The notes under the pieces were generated by a model that did no database searches, was not told where the DNA came from, and was given only the letters and a program-made list of their open reading frames with translations. A program made the translations under genes and the position numbers. From positions 173,828 through 237,827 of the forward strand of contig DAOTWG010000010.1 in the NCBI GenBank assembly GCA_034436015.1: a stretch of DNA of 64,000 nucleotides, in the 5' to 3' direction. The number at the start of each line of letters is the position of its first letter. Position 1 is the first letter of the stretch. Source of the DNA: DAOTVX01 sp034436015 (GTDB lineage Bacteria; Chloroflexota; Anaerolineae; Anaerolineales; Villigracilaceae). Below, one piece after another: positions 1 to 8,505 of the stretch.

Positions 1-1841
1 AACTAGTTGGGCTGGCCGTCTTTGCCTCCGATGCGCTTTCCTCTACAGCATATGCCACGCAGGAAATTTTACTCATTCTGGCTGTGGCCGGCACGATGGC
101 CTTTGGCTACGTTTTTCCAATTTCTATAGTCATTGTGATTCTGTTGGCTATTGTGACTATCTCTTACGAACAGACCATTCACGCCTACCCAGACGGCGGT
201 GGCGCCTATATCGTTGCGCGCGATAATCTGGGTGAACTTCCTGCTCTGGTGGCCGCAGCCTCGCTGTTGACCGATTACATCTTGACCGTTTCGGTTTCAA
301 TTGCCTCCGGGGTGGCCCAAATCACATCCGCCTATCCACCATTGTTTCCATTCCGCGTTCCCCTGGCCGTTGCTCTTATTATGTTTATCATGCTGATGAA
401 TCTGCGCGGAGTAAGAGAATCTGGAATAGCCTTTGCCATTCCCACGTATTTTTTCGTCACTATGATGTATTTGACAGTAGGGGTAGGATTGGTTAAGTGG
501 ATAACAGGCAGCTTGGGAATCATAGTCAACCCACCACCTTTGGAATTTCCTGAGACGCTGATGCCAATTACGCCTTTCTTGATTCTACATGCCTTCTCCA
601 GCGGCACAACAGCCCTAACAGGCGTAGAGGCAATCTCCAACGGAATCACCGCTTTTAAAGAACCGCGCAGTCGCAACGCCGGTATCACGCTCATCTGGAT
701 GTCCTCCATTCTAGGATCGCTTTTCCTGGGAATTTCTTTTCTGTCTAGGGAAATCCATGCCATACCCTCAGAGCACGAAACCGTGATTTCGCAACTGGCG
801 CGCACCGTTTTTGATGGCCGCGGCGCACTCTACCTGATGCTGATCACCGCGACAACCGTCATCCTGATTATGGCCGCCAATACAGCCTTCGCAGATTTTC
901 CGCGCCTAAGCGCCCTGGCAGCGAAAGATGGCTTTTTGCCTCGCCAATTGACCTATCGTGGAAGCCGCCTGGTTTATTCACGAGGGATTGTTGCCCTGGC
1001 GCTAATCGCCTCGCTGTTGGTCGTGCTCTTTCACGCCAGCGTCACCCGTCTCATCCCTTTATATGCCATCGGAGTCTTCCTTTCCTTTACGCTCTCCCAA
1101 GCAGGAATGGCACATCGCTGGTGGAAAATAGGTCATCTAAAGCCCGGAGAAAGCCTGGTAGAGCGCGGTTCCACATTGCAATATCAGAGTGGCTGGCAAT
1201 TGCGCATGATCATCAACGGCTTCGGCGCCATTTGCACAGCCGTTGTGATGATGATTTTCGCCATAACCAAATTCCACGACGGCGCCTACGTCGTGCTGAT
1301 TTTGATTCCGCTCCTGGTGGTGATCTTCTCGGCTATTCATAGTCACTACAAAAACCTTGCTCGTCAACTCTCTTTGGAGAACGTGGGAGTTATTCCGCCG
1401 TACACATCGCGCCACCGTGTCCTTATGCCAATCAGCGGAGTGCATCAGGGAACCCTGGTGGCTTTGCGCTACGCCCGTATGCTTTCCGACGATATCACGG
1501 CGGTTCACGTTTCCCTTGATCCCGCCGAATCGGAGAAGGTCAAACAAAAGTGGGAAAGGTGGGGCGAGGGCATTCGCATCGTGATTCTGGATTCGCCTTA
1601 TCGCCTCTTCCTGGAACCACTTTTGGAATACATTGCCTACATTTTAGAACAACGTCAGCCGGGCGAAACCATCACCATCATCGTTCCGGAGTTCGTCTCT
1701 GATAACCCGCTCAGCGCAGTGCTGCATACCAACACGGCCAATCTCTTACGCAGCCAATTGCGCAATCAGCCGGGGCTGGTGATTACCAGCGTGCCTTACC
1801 AAATTTTCGAGCGAAAAAAGAAAAATAAGGAGCAAAGATGA
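1..1841 (+). CDS. kimA: KimA-type potassium/proton symporter (APC superfamily), 5' truncated by window edge
   Basis: The reading frame is open from base 3, so the true start lies outside the window; the GTG at 84 is internal. The first visible residues contain a FASDALSSTAYATQ segment, whose Asp and Tyr, seven residues apart, match the K+-binding Asp/Tyr pair known in Bacillus subtilis KimA. Further KimA-like blocks are YPDGGGAYIVARDNLG, SLLTDYILTVSVSIASG and the GVEAISNGI segment. About ten hydrophobic membrane segments are followed by a soluble C-terminal part (from base ~1400) resembling the universal-stress-like cytosolic domain of KimA. The role is probably K+ import across the plasma membrane. 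It overlaps the next gene by 4 bases (ATGA), so the two following RCK proteins are probably translated with it and may gate or regulate it. A generic APC amino-acid permease is the alternative, but the KimA resemblance is stronger. Confidence 0.85.
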   Translation, partial: LVGLAVFASDALSSTAYATQEILLILAVAGTMAFGYVFPISIVIVILLAIVTISYEQTIHAYPDGGGAYIVARDNLGELPALVAAASLLTDYILTVSVSIASGVAQITSAYPPLFPFRVPLAVALIMFIMLMNLRGVRESGIAFAIPTYFFVTMMYLTVGVGLVKWITGSLGIIVNPPPLEFPETLMPITPFLILHAFSSGTTALTGVEAISNGITAFKEPRSRNAGITLIWMSSILGSLFLGISFLSREIHAIPSEHETVISQLARTVFDGRGALYLMLITATTVILIMAANTAFADFPRLSALAAKDGFLPRQLTYRGSRLVYSRGIVALALIASLLVVLFHASVTRLIPLYAIGVFLSFTLSQAGMAHRWWKIGHLKPGESLVERGSTLQYQSGWQLRMIINGFGAICTAVVMMIFAITKFHDGAYVVLILIPLLVVIFSAIHSHYKNLARQLSLENVGVIPPYTSRHRVLMPISGVHQGTLVALRYARMLSDDITAVHVSLDPAESEKVKQKWERWGEGIRIVILDSPYRLFLEPLLEYIAYILEQRQPGETITIIVPEFVSDNPLSAVLHTNTANLLRSQLRNQPGLVITSVPYQIFERKKKNKEQR

Positions 1842-2503
1842 ACTTCATCGTAGTCGGATGTGGACGAGTAGGCGCGGAACTGGCCTATCGTCTATATAAA
1901 AATGGACATCAGGTCGTTGTAGTAGATCACAACAGGGAGGCTTTCAACCGTCTCCATCCGGATTTCCGTGGACGCACTACCGAAGGAGAGGTGCTTGCCG
2001 CCGATACGCTGGAGCGCGCCGGCGTCGCAAAAGCCGACGGCGTAGCCGTCGTTACCAGTTCGGACACCTTGAATGCCGTGATCGGCCATGTGGCTCGCGT
2101 GCGCTATAATGTCCCTCTTGTCGTGGTACGAAACTACGATCCTTCCTTGCGGACGATGCTGGAGGCGTTTGGTCTGCAAACCGTCAGTTCAACGGCATGG
2201 GGAGCAGAGCGAATCCTGGAGCTGTTGCTCGACCCCACCTTCCGCGCGGTATATTCGGCGGGCAACGGCGAGGTAGAAATCTACGAGATAACGGTCTCGT
2301 CGTCCTGGGAAGGGTGTACAGTAAAAGAACTGACCGAAAATTGCTCGCAACAAATTTTGCTCATCGCTGTAACACGAGCCGGGCGCGCCCAATTCCCCTC
2401 GCCGGAAATGAAACTCCTGAGAGATGACATCCTGACAATCGGCGCAACGCTCGAAGGGATGCAGCGTTTGCATGCTCGCCTTCAACAAGGCAGGGAGGCG
2501 TGA
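1838..2503 (+). CDS. TrkA/RCK-type potassium transport regulatory protein, first copy
   Basis: This 221-residue cytosolic protein has an N-terminal Rossmann (RCK/TrkA-N) domain with a nucleotide-binding GCGRVG motif near residue 8 and an acidic residue after the second strand (VVVDHN). A TrkA-C-like domain occupies roughly residues 140-215. Such proteins bind NAD(H), ATP/ADP or c-di-nucleotides and gate K+ channels or transporters. The start codon overlaps the stop of the KimA-type permease (ATGA) and its stop overlaps the next RCK gene, which indicates translational coupling. TrkA proteins usually serve TrkH/KtrB; no such subunit lies here, so the KimA-type permease is the likely partner (inference). 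Confidence 0.88.
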   Translation: MNFIVVGCGRVGAELAYRLYKNGHQVVVVDHNREAFNRLHPDFRGRTTEGEVLAADTLERAGVAKADGVAVVTSSDTLNAVIGHVARVRYNVPLVVVRNYDPSLRTMLEAFGLQTVSSTAWGAERILELLLDPTFRAVYSAGNGEVEIYEITVSSSWEGCTVKELTENCSQQILLIAVTRAGRAQFPSPEMKLLRDDILTIGATLEGMQRLHARLQQGREA

Positions 2504-2505
2504 CT

Positions 2506-3180
2506 ATGTTTGTATTCATCGTAGGTGGAGGCCGGACAGGCTCCCAACTGGCAAACCATCTATACCAACAAAACCATCAGGTTCGCCTGGTAGAACATCG
2601 GCGGGATTTGCTGGCCCGTCTGCATCACGAGCTACCTACCGAAATCATCTATGAAGGTAATGCAATCAACCCCCAAGTGTTGGAACAAGCCGGCTTACGC
2701 CAGGCTCATGTACTTGTCGCCTGCACCTCAGAGGATGCAACGAACCTGGTGATCTGCTACTTGGCACGCACGCTTTTCCATGTACGCCGCACCATCGCTC
2801 GGGTCAACAACCCACGAAACGCTTGGCTTTTCGACAAAGAATTCCACGTGGATGTCGCTCTCGAAGCAGCCAACGTCCTAGCGCATCTCATCCAAGAGGA
2901 GATGTCCCTCGGCGACATGATGACCCTGCTCAAATTGCGCCGTGGACTCTATTCGTTGGTGGAAGAGAAAGTCCCGGCTGGGGCGAAGGCAATTGGAGTT
3001 GCCCTTAAAGACCTGTGTCTGCCCGAACAATGCGTGATAGCAGGCATCATCCGAGATGGAAAACTTATCCTGCCGCGCGGGAGCACTACGTTGATGCAAG
3101 ACGATGACGTCCTGGCCATAGCCGATCCCGAAAGCGCAAAACTGTTGGCAGAGTTACTAAGACCGCCGACACAGCCGTAA
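2506..3180 (+). CDS. TrkA/RCK-type potassium transport regulatory protein, second copy
   Basis: A TrkA-N Rossmann domain with the GGGRTG motif near the N-terminus is followed by a TrkA-C domain in the last ~80 residues, about 224 residues in all. The frame is open from a GTG at 2500 that overlaps the previous stop. GGGAGG at 2493-2498 is spaced 7 bases from the ATG at 2506 and only 1 base from the GTG, so 2506 is preferred. The protein is a diverged paralogue of the previous gene; the two may form a heteromeric gating ring, as RCK domains work as multimers. It is the last gene of the unit, with a strong terminator about 80 bases downstream. Confidence 0.88.
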   Translation: MFVFIVGGGRTGSQLANHLYQQNHQVRLVEHRRDLLARLHHELPTEIIYEGNAINPQVLEQAGLRQAHVLVACTSEDATNLVICYLARTLFHVRRTIARVNNPRNAWLFDKEFHVDVALEAANVLAHLIQEEMSLGDMMTLLKLRRGLYSLVEEKVPAGAKAIGVALKDLCLPEQCVIAGIIRDGKLILPRGSTTLMQDDDVLAIADPESAKLLAELLRPPTQP

Positions 3181-3258
3181 TCCTTTCTCTCAAACAGGTA
3201 AAGCCGGCGAGACCCCAAGGGAGATCACGCGAAAACACAAAGACTCGACAAAGCGATG

Positions 3259-3300
3259 TCTCTCATCGGCCAGCAATGGCCGATGAGAGACCTTTTCTTT
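3259..3300 (+). terminator. Intrinsic terminator of the KimA-RCK operon
   Basis: A perfect 13-bp inverted repeat (3259-3271 with 3278-3290, arm TCTCTCATCGGCC) closes a 6-base loop and is followed by CCTTTTCTTT. The stem lies 78 bases after the last RCK stop codon. The facing serpin gene ends at 3319, so the stem may also help stop its transcript, but that side lacks a clear T run. Confidence 0.9.
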
Positions 3301-3318
3301 CATCGTTTAGAAAACAAG

Positions 3319-4575
3319 CTAGAGCAGAGGATTCAACACTTGACCAAAGAAGAGGATCTGTCCACTCGCGAGATCGCGGATAAGGAAAAGGAAGGGACGG
3401 TCAACGGTCATCACAACGCCTGCCGGCAAGGCAGCGGTAAGGCGCATCACCACGCCCGTCGCTGCAGCGGCTTCCGTACCCTGCTCGTCCACAGCAATAA
3501 AAGCCTTGTGCAGGACTTTTCCAATATACAGATCGCGCTCCCCATCCATGCCGGAAAAGTCGGCTAAAGCCGGTTCGAACGCGTCCTTCATTCCCAACGC
3601 GCCTAAAGAACTCCCCAGGTCAAAGTCACGCGTGTATCGAAATTTGGGAAGATACAATTGAACCGAGGTTGGCTGCAACGATTCAAGGATACGGTTTAGC
3701 TGTTCTACATCCAGACCGGCTACAAAAGCTTGGAACTGGCCTTGCTCAGGCAACAGGATGTCCATAACCACTGTCCCCCCTTGATAGGGCAATTCAATCG
3801 CCTCATAAGTTCCGCCGCGCCCATAACGGACGCCGATAAGCTCAGCCGACATCATAGGCACAGTAACCTGCGAGCCGTCCAGCAGGTAGAATGGCGCATC
3901 GCCGGTCTTATTTGGATCAAAAGGCGTTTCCCAATCCGCCTTAAAGTAGATAGCGTTGACCAGCACCAGGCGTGTCATTGCATCCAGCGCGCCGGCAGGA
4001 ATCAGGTTCTGAATCTTATTTTCCGTCTGCCGGCTCACCCAGGCATTGATTTCGCGTCGCGTTGGCTCGCTCTGCGAAAAGTCGGCGAGATGAACGCCGG
4101 CGCCATAGTTAACGGCCAGCAACTCGAGGTATTCCCGGCGGAAAGGATGAGCCTTCTGCGCCCAAAGCGCATTGGCGATGTGCAAGCGGAACGAGGGATC
4201 ATCTTGTTGGTTCAAGTTCAAATCCAGACGGTTAAAGGCAGCATGGAGCGACGCATCGGGTAAAGAGAAGTGCAAGGTTTGCGCCATTTGCGTAGCTGTT
4301 TCGCCGCGCGCGCCGGCGTAGGTCATCGCCAAGGCGAGTGAGATGCTATAGGGAGAGAAAATGAGGTTATCGCCTCCGGGAAGCGCATGATAGAGGTCCA
4401 AAGCAAAGGCATTATTCCCGTTCACCAGAGCCTGCACATCGTTGGGCGCAACCTGCGGGTCAAGAACACGCGGTAAATGAGACTGTGCCAGGCTCAAAGC
4501 CAGAGGCGGCGCGCAGGAACTCAACAAAGCCAACACAAGAGCAAGGGAGCAAAGCTTGGAAGGTAGGTAGTTCAT
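3319..4575 (-). CDS. Secreted lipoprotein serpin (serine/cysteine protease inhibitor)
   Basis: This 418-residue protein begins with a lipoprotein signal peptide (lipobox LSSC, acylated Cys at residue 21), so it is likely anchored outside the cell. The rest is one full-length serpin domain. The reactive-loop hinge reads EQGTEAAAATG, with the small residues needed for loop insertion, so it should be an inhibitory serpin rather than a dead homologue. The C-terminal RPFLFLIRD and FFGQVLNP blocks are also typical. The scissile bond cannot be fixed; the loop after the hinge is about 3 residues longer than in alpha-1-antitrypsin and runs through LTAAL. The start was chosen because AGGAGG lies 6 bases before the ATG at 4575; the ATG at 4581 abuts the Shine-Dalgarno sequence. 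The gene is divergent from pfp and seems to stand alone. Confidence 0.93.
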   Translation of the reverse strand: MNYLPSKLCSLALVLALLSSCAPPLALSLAQSHLPRVLDPQVAPNDVQALVNGNNAFALDLYHALPGGDNLIFSPYSISLALAMTYAGARGETATQMAQTLHFSLPDASLHAAFNRLDLNLNQQDDPSFRLHIANALWAQKAHPFRREYLELLAVNYGAGVHLADFSQSEPTRREINAWVSRQTENKIQNLIPAGALDAMTRLVLVNAIYFKADWETPFDPNKTGDAPFYLLDGSQVTVPMMSAELIGVRYGRGGTYEAIELPYQGGTVVMDILLPEQGQFQAFVAGLDVEQLNRILESLQPTSVQLYLPKFRYTRDFDLGSSLGALGMKDAFEPALADFSGMDGERDLYIGKVLHKAFIAVDEQGTEAAAATGVVMRLTAALPAGVVMTVDRPFLFLIRDLASGQILFFGQVLNPLL

Positions 4576-4665
4576 GGTCATCCTCCTAGAAGATTTGTTT
4601 TTCAAGACGCTGGAGCACAGGAGAAAGTTTCCACAAGGAAAGCGTATCTTTTCGCTCCGTTGGTC

Positions 4666-4693
4666 TTGACCGAACAGCAAAGGTTTGTATAAT
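4666..4693 (+). promoter_or_regulatory. Sigma-70-type promoter of pfp
   Basis: TTGACC (4666-4671) and a consensus TATAAT (4688-4693) are separated by 16 bases, giving a leader of about 29 bases before the pfp ATG at 4729. It lies between the divergent serpin and pfp start codons. Confidence 0.8.
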
Positions 4694-4728
4694 TGCTGTA
4701 CCTACCATTCCAAACCGGGAGGCCCATC

Positions 4729-5928
4729 ATGGCAAAGAAGACAGGCAAAGTCATTGGTATTCTCACTGGCGGCGGCGACGTGCCGGGGTTGAATCCGGCG
4801 ATTCGCGCCGTAACCATTCGAGCACTGCGAGAGGGTTATCAGGTCATCGGAATCCGTCGCGGTTGGGCCGGGCTGATTGACATCGTCCGCGACAAGGGCT
4901 ATGACAATAGCAATTGTTTCCTTCAGCTGACGGAAGATATCGTCAATCGCGCCGGACGCACAGGCGGGACATTCCTTCACACCTCGCGCACCAATCCTTC
5001 CAATGTCAAGAAGGAAAGCGTCCCAGAGCATCTCAAAGATAAATACGCCGGCGAGCGCAACGATCTCACCGAAGAAGTATTGAAGAATCTCGACTTCTTG
5101 GGAATTGACTATCTGATACCCATTGGCGGCGACGATACGCTCTCCTATGCGGTGCGTCTCTTCCAGGAGGGAGTAAAAATCATTGCGATTCCCAAGACCA
5201 TGGACAATGACGTGCCCGGCACAGATTACTGCATTGGCTTTAGCACCTGCGTCACGCGCACGATTGCCCTCACAAACAACCTGCGCACGATAGCCGGTTC
5301 GCACGAGCGATTCTTGGTGCTTGAAGTCTTCGGGCGCTATGCAGGCTTTACAGCACTCCTGCCAACCATGGCCGGCGCCGCCAATCGCTGCGTCATTCCA
5401 GAATTCAAGTTCAACATCGAACGGTTGACGGAGCTGCTCGTTTACGATCGCAACCGCAACCCAAGCCGCTACGCCGTAGTGCTGGTCTCGGAAGGCGCCA
5501 TGTTCGAAGGCGGCGAAATGGTCTTCGAGGATCGCACTACCGACGCCTATGGGCATGCCAAACTGGGTGGCATTGGCGACCTGGTCTCCGCGCGTCTCAA
5601 GGAGCTCTCGCCACGATACAATAACGGCAAAACCATTGATGTCGTCAACCAAAAACTCGGCTACATGGTGCGCGGCGGCGATCCCGACGCGATTGATTCC
5701 ATTGTCCCGATGGCCTTCGGGAATCTTGCCCTCGATTTGATCCTCAAAGGCGTGCATGGCCGCCTCGTCGTACTCAAGAACGGTCGCTATGACAACGTTC
5801 CCCTGGACGTCATCACCGGCACCAAGAAAGTGGTCAACGTAGATCTATTCTACAACACGGAGCGTTACCGCCCCAAGTATGAGTCCTTTGAGATGAAACC
5901 GCTCTTCATCATGACCAGCGAACTATAA
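4729..5928 (+). CDS. pfp: Pyrophosphate-dependent 6-phosphofructokinase
   Basis: This 399-residue cytosolic group of the PFK family interconverts fructose-6-phosphate and fructose-1,6-bisphosphate. Donor type can be read from two sites. The GGDD motif carries Asp136 where ATP enzymes have Gly, and PKTMDND carries Lys156 where ATP enzymes usually have Gly; both mark PPi-dependent enzymes. If so, the step is reversible and saves ATP, which fits an energy-limited anaerobe. The start at MAKKTGK is preferred over an upstream ATG because GGGAGG sits 6 bases in front of it. A single promoter upstream and a strong terminator downstream indicate a monocistronic gene. Confidence 0.93.
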   Translation: MAKKTGKVIGILTGGGDVPGLNPAIRAVTIRALREGYQVIGIRRGWAGLIDIVRDKGYDNSNCFLQLTEDIVNRAGRTGGTFLHTSRTNPSNVKKESVPEHLKDKYAGERNDLTEEVLKNLDFLGIDYLIPIGGDDTLSYAVRLFQEGVKIIAIPKTMDNDVPGTDYCIGFSTCVTRTIALTNNLRTIAGSHERFLVLEVFGRYAGFTALLPTMAGAANRCVIPEFKFNIERLTELLVYDRNRNPSRYAVVLVSEGAMFEGGEMVFEDRTTDAYGHAKLGGIGDLVSARLKELSPRYNNGKTIDVVNQKLGYMVRGGDPDAIDSIVPMAFGNLALDLILKGVHGRLVVLKNGRYDNVPLDVITGTKKVVNVDLFYNTERYRPKYESFEMKPLFIMTSEL

Positions 5929-5933
5929 GACAG

Positions 5934-5974
5934 GAAACTCCCCGGTTTCATCCCAACCGGGGAGTTTCTTTTAT
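5934..5974 (+). terminator. Intrinsic terminator after pfp
   Basis: A perfect 14-bp inverted repeat (5934-5947 with 5955-5968; arm GAAACTCCCCGGTT) has a 7-base loop and a TTTTAT tail. It begins 5 bases after the pfp stop. It also lies 18 bases past the end of the converging CNB-protein gene, though a T run is present only in the plus direction. Confidence 0.9.
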
Positions 5975-5991
5975 CCCTGATACCGACATTC

Positions 5992-6450
5992 CTACGCTCT
6001 GGCAGCGGCCAGTTCCACTTGCGTGTATTTCAACCGCTCCAACACAGCCGCTGCTGTATTGACCATCAACGCATAACCCAAGCGAGGATCCTTTTCCATC
6101 ATCTCGCGCAACGGTTGGGCATTGAACTCTACTACCCGCACCGGAACATGATTGCGCGCGGAACAAATATAGCGGTAAGGCGGAATCAAAGACGAAACTC
6201 CCAGAACCTCGCCGGCTGCAATCGAGCCCACCAAGGTGTTGACAACCATCCCCTCACCGCCGCCGCTATAAATCAAATCCACATCCCCCTCCAGCAAAAG
6301 CATCAATTTCGTGGCAGGAGTCTCCTGTTGAACGAGAATGGCGTCCTGTCCGTAATGCTTCTCCTCGCCAAGCATGGCTATTGCTTGAATGTGCGCCTCA
6401 TCCAGAGAAGCAAAAAATGGGTAACGCCTTAAAAGTTCTGGGGAAATCAT
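5992..6450 (-). CDS. Small cyclic-nucleotide-binding-fold (CNB/CRP N-domain) protein
   Basis: The 152-residue protein is essentially one cNMP-binding beta-barrel with a C-terminal helix. It opens with SPELLRRYPFFASLDEAHIQAIA, the usual helix before the barrel, and contains the LLLLEGDVDLIY and GEVLGVSSLI blocks. There is no DNA-binding HTH and no membrane segment, so it is not a CRP-like transcription factor. The canonical phosphate-binding RxA(S/T) signature of cAMP receptors is not obvious, so the ligand is unknown. GGAG precedes the ATG. It begins 34 bases after the hydrogenase protease stop on the same strand, so it is probably the last gene of the hdr-mvh operon; a regulatory link to the hydrogenase is inference. 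Confidence 0.8.
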   Translation of the reverse strand: MISPELLRRYPFFASLDEAHIQAIAMLGEEKHYGQDAILVQQETPATKLMLLLEGDVDLIYSGGGEGMVVNTLVGSIAAGEVLGVSSLIPPYRYICSARNHVPVRVVEFNAQPLREMMEKDPRLGYALMVNTAAAVLERLKYTQVELAAARA

Positions 6451-6484
6451 TCTCTTCTCCTTTCTCTAGCGAGCTGGGTTGTTG

Positions 6485-6958
6485 TCACCCATCAGCCTCC
6501 AGGCAGCGGAGAACGAGATGTACCGCTTCCGGTACCGCCGCCGCTACCGCCGGCGACAGTTCCTCCGAAAAATCATACACCCTCTCCGCTTCAATAGCAA
6601 CAATCGTAACATATTCCTCCTCAGGCAAAGCGATCCCCATGCTTCGCCCAACATTCAACGCATTACGCAACGAGGTATCATGCGCCGATGTGGTATGCCC
6701 GACGCTCCGGTCGGGCAATTCGGCCAGCGTGAAACAACGGATACTCCCTGGCGGCTGTTCGCCGGTATAGATTGCATCCACCAGAATCACGCGTTCATAG
6801 CCGCTCATCCGCTCCATCAGGCTCAAGCCGCCGAGAGAACAGCGGTCCACCTCTACCTGGGAGGGCAAGGCGCATGAGGCCACCGCCTCCACTACCCGCC
6901 AGCCGACGCCATCGTCTCCAAGAATAGGATTGCCGAGCCCTAAAACCAGAGTCCTCAT
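6485..6958 (-). CDS. [NiFe] hydrogenase maturation protease (HyaD/HycI family)
   Basis: This 157-residue endopeptidase removes the C-terminal tail of the hydrogenase large subunit after nickel insertion. The family start LVLGLGNPILGDDGVG is present, as are the nickel-sensing acidic residue in LGDD, the Asp in ILVDA and the His in SAHDTS. The frame is open upstream to 7018, overlapping mvhA, but conservation begins at MRTLVLG, so 6958 is chosen. The target is almost certainly the adjacent large subunit, whose sequence carries a 28-residue extension past its last metal ligand. Confidence 0.92.
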   Translation of the reverse strand: MRTLVLGLGNPILGDDGVGWRVVEAVASCALPSQVEVDRCSLGGLSLMERMSGYERVILVDAIYTGEQPPGSIRCFTLAELPDRSVGHTTSAHDTSLRNALNVGRSMGIALPEEEYVTIVAIEAERVYDFSEELSPAVAAAVPEAVHLVLRCLEADG

Positions 6959-7014
6959 GCCCAAGGTTCCGGAGATTCTAGGAGCGAACTCCCATGCTAT
7001 CCATGCGACAAGGA

Positions 7015-8484
7015 TCAATCTACGAACTGCTTTAACACTTCGATTATCTCGCCCTTCGCGTTACGAATGGTTACCTCGAGCGGCATCTGACCGGGCAAGG
7101 AGTGGGTCGCGCAACCAAAACAAGGATCGTAAGCACGGAATGCCATCTCGATGCGATTGAGCAAGCCCTCGGTCACAACAACCCCCTTTCGAATCAGGCT
7201 GCGCGCAGCCTTGTTGATAGACATACTGATTGGAGCGTAGTTGTTGGTCGTGCCAACAATGAGATTGACCTCGGTCACCACACCGCGCTCGTCGGTCCAG
7301 TAGTGATGGGTTAGCGTACCGCGCGGCGCCTCGACAATACCAACGCCTTCGGTCGGCCTCTCGGTAGGAATCGTGTGTACCCGGGGCGATGTAATCTCCG
7401 GATCGGTTGCCAGTTCCACCCATCGCTCTGCGGCGTAGAGGAGTTCAATTAAACGCGCCCAGTGAATCGCCAAGCGCTGATGGACGGGCTTGCCGCCCAG
7501 GGTAGAATAGAAGCGTTCATATTCCTCTTGCGCGCGCGGCGTTGCCATGCCATCGGCCACATTCAAGCGCGAGAGCGGCGTCGCCATGTAAACGCCGGAA
7601 TCGGGACCATCCACAAACCCTTTCCAGCCAACACGTTTCAGGTAGGGGAACTTCAGATACGTCCAGGGCTCTACATGTTCGGCTATGTGCTCCACATACT
7701 CCGGAGGCGCGTATTGCACCAATTCTTTTCCATCTGGTCCGACGACGCGTACCTTGCCATCATAAAAATTTACCCGGTTCTTCTCATCCACCAGCCCCAT
7801 CGAATAGGTGCGGTGCGTATACATATCGCCAAGAATGAGGTCGAGATACGCCTGGTTATTGAGGACGATGTCGTTGAAAAGTTTCAAGCTGAACTGAGCG
7901 AAGGTAATCGCCCAGCGCCCCATCGTCTCAATTTCCTTGCGCTGCTCCTCGGTAATGCCTTTGGTCAAGCCGCCGGGAATAGAGGTGCACGGATGCACCT
8001 TGCGCCCGCCAATCATCTCGACTACAGTATGCCCATACTTGCGCATCTGGATAACTTTGCTGCCAGCCTCCAGGCCAACCTTATGGATGACGCCCAGGAT
8101 GTTCCGTTCTGCGACCGGTGCATCCGGCCCCATGACAAAATCCGGGCCGCCTAGGGCGTAAAAGTGGGTCGTGTGATCGGTGCAGTAGAAAGCCATGTAG
8201 AGCAATTCACGCAGTTTTTTCGCCGCCGGCGGCGGATCCACATGGTAGACCGCGTCCACAGCCTTGGCGGCTGCCATGTGATGTGCCTCCGGGCAAACGC
8301 CGCAAATACGGTTGGTCAACAAAGGCATCTCCTCCACAGGACGCCCTACACAGAAGCGCTCAAAACCGCGCAATTCAGGAATCTGAAAATAAGTATTGGC
8401 GACATTTCCCTCATCGTCTAGGAAAATCTCTATCTTCCCATGCCCTTCCAGGCGAGTTATCGGGTCAATCGTGATTCGTTGCAT
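7015..8484 (-). CDS. mvhA: Group 3c-like [NiFe] hydrogenase large subunit (MvhA-like)
   Basis: The 489-residue catalytic subunit binds the NiFe(CN)2CO centre and oxidises or evolves H2. The N-terminal L1 motif RICGVC and C-terminal L2 motif DPCFGCATH supply the four Cys ligands. After the L2 His there are 28 residues to the stop, the tail expected to be cut by the protease encoded next. The start at 8484 is preferred because GGAGG lies 5 bases upstream, within the ORF's 4-codon 5' extension. Position between mvhG and the protease, and linkage to hdrABC, places it in the group that feeds electrons to Hdr in the cytoplasm. Confidence 0.95.
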   Translation of the reverse strand: MQRITIDPITRLEGHGKIEIFLDDEGNVANTYFQIPELRGFERFCVGRPVEEMPLLTNRICGVCPEAHHMAAAKAVDAVYHVDPPPAAKKLRELLYMAFYCTDHTTHFYALGGPDFVMGPDAPVAERNILGVIHKVGLEAGSKVIQMRKYGHTVVEMIGGRKVHPCTSIPGGLTKGITEEQRKEIETMGRWAITFAQFSLKLFNDIVLNNQAYLDLILGDMYTHRTYSMGLVDEKNRVNFYDGKVRVVGPDGKELVQYAPPEYVEHIAEHVEPWTYLKFPYLKRVGWKGFVDGPDSGVYMATPLSRLNVADGMATPRAQEEYERFYSTLGGKPVHQRLAIHWARLIELLYAAERWVELATDPEITSPRVHTIPTERPTEGVGIVEAPRGTLTHHYWTDERGVVTEVNLIVGTTNNYAPISMSINKAARSLIRKGVVVTEGLLNRIEMAFRAYDPCFGCATHSLPGQMPLEVTIRNAKGEIIEVLKQFVD

Positions 8485-8505
8485 GCAAGCCTCCATACCT
8501 TCGTT

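Noticed and set aside
4702..5757. A 351-codon open frame on the minus strand opposite pfp
   Set aside because: It is antisense to a gene with complete catalytic motifs, has no Shine-Dalgarno sequence and no recognisable domains.
7462..8154. A 230-codon plus-strand frame opposite mvhA
   Set aside because: It is antisense to conserved hydrogenase sequence and shows no start signals.
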